Origin: Ekhidna sp.
GTDB lineage: Bacteria; Bacteroidota; Bacteroidia; Cytophagales; Cyclobacteriaceae
Direction: 5' to 3'
Length of the DNA stretch: 11,309 nucleotides
Assembly (NCBI GenBank): GCA_013214445.1
Contig: JABSPG010000084.1
Location: forward strand, 1 to 11,309
Shown here piece by piece: positions 6,972-11,309 of the stretch (its first letter is position 1; every line of letters begins with the position of its first letter). The notes beneath the pieces were generated by a model. The model worked only from the letters and a program-made list of their open reading frames with translations, was not told where the DNA came from and did no database searches. Both the position numbers and the translations under genes were made by a program.

Positions 6972-7044
6972 TACTAAAATTCTTTTTCGCTAGGTTTTTG
7001 CAATTATAAATATTTAATAGTGATTCTTGAAGAACCAGATAGTA

Positions 7045-7545
7045 TTAATCCTGAAAAGTAATGAAACCCCTCGGGTGAATATTTCCACCTTTTTCATTAC
7101 TGGTCTGAAATGCCTTATGGATGGTATTCGAAGGGAAACTGCTAAGTTGTTTTTTAGAAAGGAATCTTAAATCGGATAGAATCTGCTGATCAGGAGGTAG
7201 TTCTGGATCAAAACCAAGTTTTATATCTCCTTCAATGATGTTCACTTGGAAGAAAAGCTCAATAGCATGATGCTTGTCATCAATATGTTCATTTGCGAAA
7301 AGAAATGAACCAACCTCTACTTTAAGATTCGTTTCTTCCTTAAACTCCTTGATGATCGTCTGCTCTATACTATCGCCAAAATTCACTCCTCCTCCGGGAG
7401 GTGACCAAAGATGTCCTCCCGTTCCAATCCCATTATGTTTTGCAAATAGAATGCTATTTTCCTTTTTAAGAATACCGCAAGCTCTCACTCGTACTTTTCC
7501 TTCAAATGGTGATTGGTCCGATGTTTGATTCAACATGTCAGGCAT
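7045..7545 (-). CDS. NUDIX hydrolase (single-domain)
   Basis: 166 residues, nearly all Nudix fold: VRVRACGILKKENSILFAKH (18-37) forms the first strands and LWSPPGGGVNFGD (46-58) leads into the box at 52-74. The box is slightly off consensus: Asp58 replaces the first Glu, Lys66 replaces Arg, and Asn73 replaces the late Gly. The metal-binding glutamates Glu67, Glu70 and Glu71 are all present, so activity is likely. The PPGGGVxFGD pattern recalls ADP-ribose pyrophosphatase/MutT-like members, but the substrate is not predictable. ATGs at 7545 and 7536 are both possible starts; the first is used here. It is 73 bp from the next minus-strand gene and may or may not be co-transcribed. It diverges from the DUF1573 gene across only 41 bp. 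Confidence 0.9.
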   Translation of the reverse strand: MPDMLNQTSDQSPFEGKVRVRACGILKKENSILFAKHNGIGTGGHLWSPPGGGVNFGDSIEQTIIKEFKEETNLKVEVGSFLFANEHIDDKHHAIELFFQVNIIEGDIKLGFDPELPPDQQILSDLRFLSKKQLSSFPSNTIHKAFQTSNEKGGNIHPRGFITFQD

Positions 7546-7586
7546 ATGTTAGTTACTTTTACAATTGAAAAAATTATCTCAAGGTT

Positions 7587-7988
7587 ATGAAATATTTAGC
7601 AACACTGCTTTTAGCAGGATTTACGTTTTGTGCAACAGCTCAGGAAGAGCCAATGCCAATGACTGGTGCAAAGATTGTTTTTAGTGAAAGCTCTTTTGAT
7701 TTTGGAGAAATTACTCAAGGTGATAGAGTAGAGCATATTTTCGAGTTTGAAAACGCGGGTACTGAACCATTGGTATTGTCTGATGTACGTACAACGTGTG
7801 GCTGCACTGCTCCGCAGTGGCCAAAGGAGCCGATTGCTCCAGGAGCAAAATCAAAGATCAAAGTGGTTTTCAATAGTGCAGGGAAAATGGGAATGCAAAA
7901 CAAGGTCATAACTGTTATGTCCAATGCTGTAAACAATCCTGAGAGGGTTAAGATAGTTACGAACGTGATGCCTCCTGATCAGAAATAG
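7587..7988 (+). CDS. Secreted DUF1573 protein
   Basis: 133 residues. A signal peptide (1-18, ending CATA before Gln19) is followed by a single DUF1573 domain at about 29-127. This immunoglobulin/ASH-like beta-sandwich is very common in Bacteroidota exported proteins. Typical features are FDFGEITQGDRVEHIFEFEN (37-56), the TTCGCTAP motif with Cys71 and Cys73, and the AxGxKSKIKVVFNSAGKMG region around 85-105. There is no Cys right after the signal peptide, so it is not a lipoprotein; a soluble periplasmic protein is expected. The molecular role of the family is not known to me. The gene has its own start after a 41-bp divergent spacer and ends 7 bp from the converging YggS gene. Confidence 0.93.
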   Translation: MKYLATLLLAGFTFCATAQEEPMPMTGAKIVFSESSFDFGEITQGDRVEHIFEFENAGTEPLVLSDVRTTCGCTAPQWPKEPIAPGAKSKIKVVFNSAGKMGMQNKVITVMSNAVNNPERVKIVTNVMPPDQK

Positions 7989-7995
7989 TGATTGT

Positions 7996-8661
7996 CTAAT
8001 TGCGTGATCCGAAAATAGCACTTCCGATTCTGACCATATTACTTCCTTCTTCAATGGCAATTTTATAATCACCGCTCATTCCCATGGAAAGCGTGTTGAC
8101 GGAAAGTTGAGTATGGTCAGTTTCTTTTATTTCTTCGAAAAGACTTTTTAAGTTACTAAACTCTTTGGCAACTTGCTCTGTATTGTCGGTGTTAGTTGCC
8201 ATGCCCATTAGTCCTACTATTCGAACGTTCTTCATTTCGTTTAAGACTTCTTCAGAAATAATTTCCCTCATTTCATTGGTATCTAACCCAAATTTTGTCT
8301 CTTCTTCGGCAATGTGAATTTGAAGAAGGCAGTTAATAACTCGATCGTTCTTGGTTCCCTGTTTGTTAATTTCTTTAAGAAGTTTTAGGGAGTCTACGCC
8401 ATGTATTAGATGTACAAATGGCGCAATGTATTTGACTTTATTTCTTTGCAGGTGTCCTATCATATGCCATTTGATATCTTTAGGTAGATTTTCAGCTTTT
8501 TGAGTCAGCTCTTGCACTTTGTTTTCGCCAAAATCACGATGACCAGTCTCATAAGCGATTTCAATATCAGAGGAAGGTTTGGTTTTGCTTACTGCAATAA
8601 GTGTACAGTCTTCTGGAAGGGTTTCCTTTAAATCTTGAAGTACAGTTGATATTTGGCTCAT
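7996..8661 (-). CDS. yggS: YggS-type pyridoxal phosphate-binding protein (PLPBP)
   Basis: 221 residues, the usual family length. It folds as a single TIM-barrel domain like the N-terminal domain of alanine racemase, without a second domain. PLP should be held on Lys26 in LIAVSKTKP (21-29). Other family marks are DFGENKVQEL (43-52), WHMIGHLQRNKVK (65-77), and near the end SMGMSGDYKIAIEEGSNMVR (192-211) with RIGSAIFG (211-218), which bind the phosphate. Members are cytoplasmic carriers or regulators of PLP and affect amino-acid and keto-acid balance; no enzyme reaction is firmly known. The ATG at 8661 is used. It diverges from the GH3 gene over 60 bp and converges with DUF1573. Confidence 0.94.
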   Translation of the reverse strand: MSQISTVLQDLKETLPEDCTLIAVSKTKPSSDIEIAYETGHRDFGENKVQELTQKAENLPKDIKWHMIGHLQRNKVKYIAPFVHLIHGVDSLKLLKEINKQGTKNDRVINCLLQIHIAEEETKFGLDTNEMREIISEEVLNEMKNVRIVGLMGMATNTDNTEQVAKEFSNLKSLFEEIKETDHTQLSVNTLSMGMSGDYKIAIEEGSNMVRIGSAIFGSRN

Positions 8662-8682
8662 CTTACTATGTTTCTCTTCGCT

Positions 8683-8690
8683 TAAATTTG
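8683..8690 (+). promoter_or_regulatory. Candidate -7 box of the GH3-LysE operon
   Basis: TAAATTTG is an exact match to the Bacteroidota sigma-ABfr -7 consensus TAnnTTTG, 31 bases before the GH3 ATG. The expected -33 TTG at about 19-21 bases upstream is not clear; the nearest TTTG (8652-8655) is 27 bases away. Support therefore rests on the -7 match and its position alone. Confidence 0.35.
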
Positions 8691-8721
8691 TGCTTCTAAA
8701 TTAGAAATTGCAATCTACGCA

Positions 8722-10275
8722 ATGGCAATATTAGGAACGTTACTGAAGAAAGGGATTACTCTGAGAGAGAGTTTAGAGCAGTTGTATACATCTCCGTTAG
8801 ATTTACAAAAGCAAGAGCTCCGTGACCTACTCATTAACTGCCAGGAAACCAGGTTCGGGGAAGCGTATCGATTCAGCGAGATATTATTTGATTTCAAGAA
8901 GAATGGGGATGAATTCTACGAAACTTTTAAGTCAGCTGTTCCCATTTTCGATTATGAGAAGATATTTAATGAATGGTGGCACCTAGCCAAGGAAGGCAAC
9001 AAGAGTATATGCTGGCCGGGAAAGATCAAGTATTTCGCACTTAGTTCTGGAACCTCCGGAGCATCATCTAAGTACATTCCTATCACCAAGGATATGGTAA
9101 AGTCTATCCGTAAGACCTCTATGAGACAGATACTCACCATGAGTAAATATGATCTACCCGCCTCGCTTTTTTCTAAGGGTATTCTCATGCTTGGAGGCAG
9201 CACAGACCTGAAGAAAAATGGAAGATATTTTGAGGGAGACCTTTCGGGTATCACTGCTGCGCAAATCCCATTTTGGTTTCAACACTTCTACAAACCAGGT
9301 AAGAAAATTGCCAAGACGAAGGACTGGAATGAGAAGCTAGAAGAGATAGTAAAACAAGCACCCAATTGGGACATAGGAATTATTGTGGGTGTTCCAGCAT
9401 GGCTTCAGATTCTGATGGAACGAATTGTTGAAGCACATGAGGTCGATACGATCCATGATATTTGGCCAAATCTTCAAATTTTTGTTCATGGTGGAGTTTC
9501 TTTTGAGCCCTATAAAAGAGGTTTTGAGAAGCTACTAAAGAAACCCCTTTATTACATGGAGACCTATTTAGCTTCCGAAGGCTTCATTGCTTTTCAGGCG
9601 TTACCAAATCAACGTTCCATGAGACTTGTATTGAATAATGGCATTTTTTATGAGTTTATCCCTTTTACTCATAAAAATTTTGATGACGAAGGAAAGGTGA
9701 GAGAAGGAGTGGAAACGCTAAAAATCGATGAAATTGAAGAGGGAAGGGAGTATGCACTATTGATTACGACAAATGCTGGAGCCTGGAGGTATATGATTGG
9801 GGACGTGATCAAATTTACTTCAGTCAAAAATTCAGAATTAGTTATCACTGGACGGACTAAACTGTTTATGAGTCTTTGCGGAGAACATCTAAGTCTGGAG
9901 AATATGAACAAGGCAATTGAGATGGTGGAGGATGAGATGTCTATCGATATTAGGGAGTTTACCTTGCTAGGAGAGCGTTCAGGTAGTTTATTTGCACATC
10001 ATTGGTACATAGGTACAGACGATATGGTGGATGAGGAAGTCTTGGCAGATAGATTGGATAAACACTTATCTGAACTTAATGATGACTACAAAGTGGAACG
10101 TGCTTCTGCCCTCAAAGAATTGCGGATCAATGTCTTACCTACCAGTGTTTTTTATCAATGGCTGGAATCTCAAGGAAAAGTGGGAAGTCAAAACAAATTT
10201 CCTCGTGTACTTAAGAAAGAAAAAGCCCAACTTTGGAAAAATTTTCTAACAGAGCAAAAGATCGAGATACGATAG
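8722..10275 (+). CDS. GH3-family acyl-adenylate-forming enzyme
   Basis: 517 residues, full length for bacterial GH3 proteins. The plant members adenylate a carboxylic acid with ATP and join it to an amino acid. The ATP-binding loop is FALSSGTSGASSKYIPIT (105-122, core SSGTSG 108-113). YLASEG (282-287) is the adenine-site motif and YMIGDVIKF (357-365) the Asp-bearing motif that holds the ribose. C-terminal domain marks are LFMSLCGEHLSLE (381-393) and GSQNKFPRVL (488-497), like the QxKxPR motif of plant GH3 enzymes. No signal peptide or membrane segment, so it acts in the cytoplasm. The acid and amino-acid partners of bacterial GH3 proteins are largely unknown. The ATG at 8722 gives the usual MAILGTLLKKGI leader. 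Its TAG is followed at once by the LysE-type start, so the two are surely one transcript. Chain length and all key motifs are intact. Confidence 0.93.
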   Translation: MAILGTLLKKGITLRESLEQLYTSPLDLQKQELRDLLINCQETRFGEAYRFSEILFDFKKNGDEFYETFKSAVPIFDYEKIFNEWWHLAKEGNKSICWPGKIKYFALSSGTSGASSKYIPITKDMVKSIRKTSMRQILTMSKYDLPASLFSKGILMLGGSTDLKKNGRYFEGDLSGITAAQIPFWFQHFYKPGKKIAKTKDWNEKLEEIVKQAPNWDIGIIVGVPAWLQILMERIVEAHEVDTIHDIWPNLQIFVHGGVSFEPYKRGFEKLLKKPLYYMETYLASEGFIAFQALPNQRSMRLVLNNGIFYEFIPFTHKNFDDEGKVREGVETLKIDEIEEGREYALLITTNAGAWRYMIGDVIKFTSVKNSELVITGRTKLFMSLCGEHLSLENMNKAIEMVEDEMSIDIREFTLLGERSGSLFAHHWYIGTDDMVDEEVLADRLDKHLSELNDDYKVERASALKELRINVLPTSVFYQWLESQGKVGSQNKFPRVLKKEKAQLWKNFLTEQKIEIR

Positions 10276-10893
10276 ATGCCTCCAATAATTAACGGATTGA
10301 TTTTCGGACTGATATTTCTATTTGCTATTGGTCCAGCGTTTTTTGCTCTGATTCAAACAAGCATTCAACAGGGATTAAAGAAAGCAATCTTCTTAGCTGT
10401 AGGCATATCTCTCAGCGATGTACTTTATGTTACTATCGTGCTCCTAGGGATGGCAAAGGCTTTGGAGACTGACGATGTGAAGTTTTGGATAGGTATTTTC
10501 GGTGTTGTTATGTTAATGGTCTATGGTGTCTATTCTTGGCTCAAACCTGTCAAAGTGCATACTGACAGCACTCCAACCAATGATTCTAGTAGTGCCAGAC
10601 AATTGGTGAAAGGTTTTTTTCTGAATGGCCTAAATCCTTTCATAGTTGTGTCATGGGTCACCTGGGTGAGTGCGGTTGCTATCAACTTCGATTATCAGTT
10701 TAATCAGCAATTGCAGTTTTTTGGTGGGATGCTCATAATGATTCTCAGCATGGATGTCGGAAAAGCCTTTGTTGCACACCGTTTAAAGCACCTTGTAAAC
10801 GAAAGGTTTGTAAAGAGGATGAACCGTACTGTGGCCGTAATTCTCGTTTTCTTTTCCTTTCAGATTATTTATTTTTTGATCACTAATTATTGA
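10276..10893 (+). CDS. LysE/RhtB-type exporter
   Basis: 205 residues, six predicted inner-membrane helices at about 6-28, 37-59, 69-89, 112-136, 146-162 and 183-203. Family marks are GPAFFALIQTSIQQGLKKA (19-37), the GISLSD segment with Asp48 (43-48), and the NGLNPF motif (117-122) in the fourth helix. The polar loop at 92-109 is the usual cytoplasmic connector. Members export amino acids or related small molecules using the proton gradient; the substrate cannot be read from sequence. It begins on the base after the GH3 stop codon, so its translation is probably coupled to GH3. The natural guess is that it exports the GH3 product or one of its amino-acid precursors; this is inference from position only. 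Confidence 0.92.
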   Translation: MPPIINGLIFGLIFLFAIGPAFFALIQTSIQQGLKKAIFLAVGISLSDVLYVTIVLLGMAKALETDDVKFWIGIFGVVMLMVYGVYSWLKPVKVHTDSTPTNDSSSARQLVKGFFLNGLNPFIVVSWVTWVSAVAINFDYQFNQQLQFFGGMLIMILSMDVGKAFVAHRLKHLVNERFVKRMNRTVAVILVFFSFQIIYFLITNY

Positions 10894-10997
10894 ATTTTCT
10901 TTTGGAGAAAAAGCTTTGATAGCTTGCTCATTCTCTAGTGATGACTTCCATTTCTTAGGTCGGAGAGTTGACGTATATCCAATTTTAGCAATTGTCT

Positions 10998-11309
10998 TCA
11001 GTGAACAAAAAGAGCAATTGATCTTTTTGTGGGTAGGCATTCCACACTTTTTAGTCCTTCATCTAACCCAGGAGTGCTGCATTCCTTAGTATCCAATTCA
11101 CTATTGGACAATACGTTTTCCGAGGTAGACTGGTCTATACTTACTGTGTTAAAAGCAAATAAAAAGACTAGCAGCACTACGGAAAGAAGACCTAATAAAA
11201 ATCTCAATATCTCCATGCGATCATTTGCTAATTGTGTAAGCTTCCCTAAAAGTTGTCCATTTAAAATTAGAGTTGGCTGAGCCCCAAGGCGAAGCATATT
11301 TTCTAACTT
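10998..11309 (-). CDS. 3' part of a probable membrane protein, open at the right window edge
   Basis: An open frame of 103 codons plus a TGA stop enters from the right edge with no stop. One hydrophobic helix is clear (EILRFLLGLLSVVLLVFLFA), preceded by a polar region containing LGAQPTLILNGQLLG and followed by a Ser/Thr-rich tail with two Cys residues. Codon choice looks like the neighbouring genes. I cannot name a family. It could also be a small protein of about 72 residues starting at the Met just before the helix, or partly non-coding. No other frame over 10894-11309 is more convincing. The 104 bases between the LysE-type stop and this stop (10894-10997) hold no hairpin-plus-T-run terminator that I can see. 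Confidence 0.45.
   Translation of the reverse strand, partial: KLENMLRLGAQPTLILNGQLLGKLTQLANDRMEILRFLLGLLSVVLLVFLFAFNTVSIDQSTSENVLSNSELDTKECSTPGLDEGLKSVECLPTKRSIALFVH

Noticed and set aside
7386..7404. Short inverted repeat CCTCC/GGAGG
   Set aside because: It lies inside the Nudix coding region and results from Pro/Gly codons of the PPGGG motif.
8722..10893. Defence-system or mobile-element interpretation of the GH3-LysE pair
   Set aside because: No nuclease, toxin, integrase, repeat or compositional shift nearby; both proteins are typical metabolic/transport families.
10987..11020. Direct repeat AGCAATTG twice within 35 bases
   Set aside because: Eight AT-rich bases repeated once are expected by chance.
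10783..11040. Minus-strand 85-residue frame with a CSFC motif
   Set aside because: Half of it is antisense to the LysE-type gene and its start lies inside the right-edge frame; the CxxC pair alone is not enough. A frameshift joining it to the right-edge frame cannot be excluded.

Overview
The window looks like an ordinary chromosomal stretch from a Bacteroidota bacterium, probably a free-living or marine member of the Cytophagales (inference). The pointers are low GC, start codons without a clear Shine-Dalgarno sequence, and several protein families typical of that phylum: a DUF3822-type protein beside coaD, a TIGR02757 (DUF2400)-type protein, a secreted DUF1573 protein, a bacterial GH3 enzyme, and a LysM/RlpA-like cell-wall protein. 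I saw no rRNA, tRNA, CRISPR array, insertion sequence, integrase or phage gene, and nothing that suggests recent horizontal transfer.

Layout. On the minus strand at the left edge is most of an NfeD/ClpP-class membrane serine protease (1-1076, cut at its C-terminus). Diverging from it is a tightly coupled plus-strand set: an uncharacterised 210-residue protein, a LysM x3 + RlpA-like barrel protein overlapping it by 26 bp, and a TIGR02757-type gene whose GTG start overlaps the previous stop. The third gene carries an in-frame TAA at 3357-3359, with its conserved C-terminal part intact after it. It converges, one base away, with pyrE (minus). A NUDIX gene with a long N-terminal extension (plus) diverges from pyrE and converges, three bases away, with coaD (minus). 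coaD is last in a minus-strand series: second NUDIX hydrolase, membrane-anchored pilin-like protein of unknown function, DUF3822-type protein, coaD. A secreted DUF1573 protein (plus) diverges from the second NUDIX gene and converges with a YggS-type PLP-binding protein (minus). A GH3-family adenylating enzyme and a LysE-type exporter then abut with no spacer (8722-10893). The last ~400 bases hold only the 3' part of a probable minus-strand membrane protein that I cannot name.

How the genes fit together. Most are housekeeping: pyrimidine synthesis (pyrE), coenzyme A synthesis (coaD), PLP homeostasis (YggS), nucleotide or cofactor clean-up (two NUDIX), envelope quality control and wall binding (NfeD, LysM/RlpA-like). 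The parts with real open questions are the interrupted TIGR02757 gene, whose C-terminal signature resembles HhH-GPD DNA glycosylases; the pilin-like/DUF3822 pair; and the GH3-LysE pair, which reads like a make-and-export unit for an acyl-amino-acid-like product. I do not see a clear-cut new defence or mobile system here.
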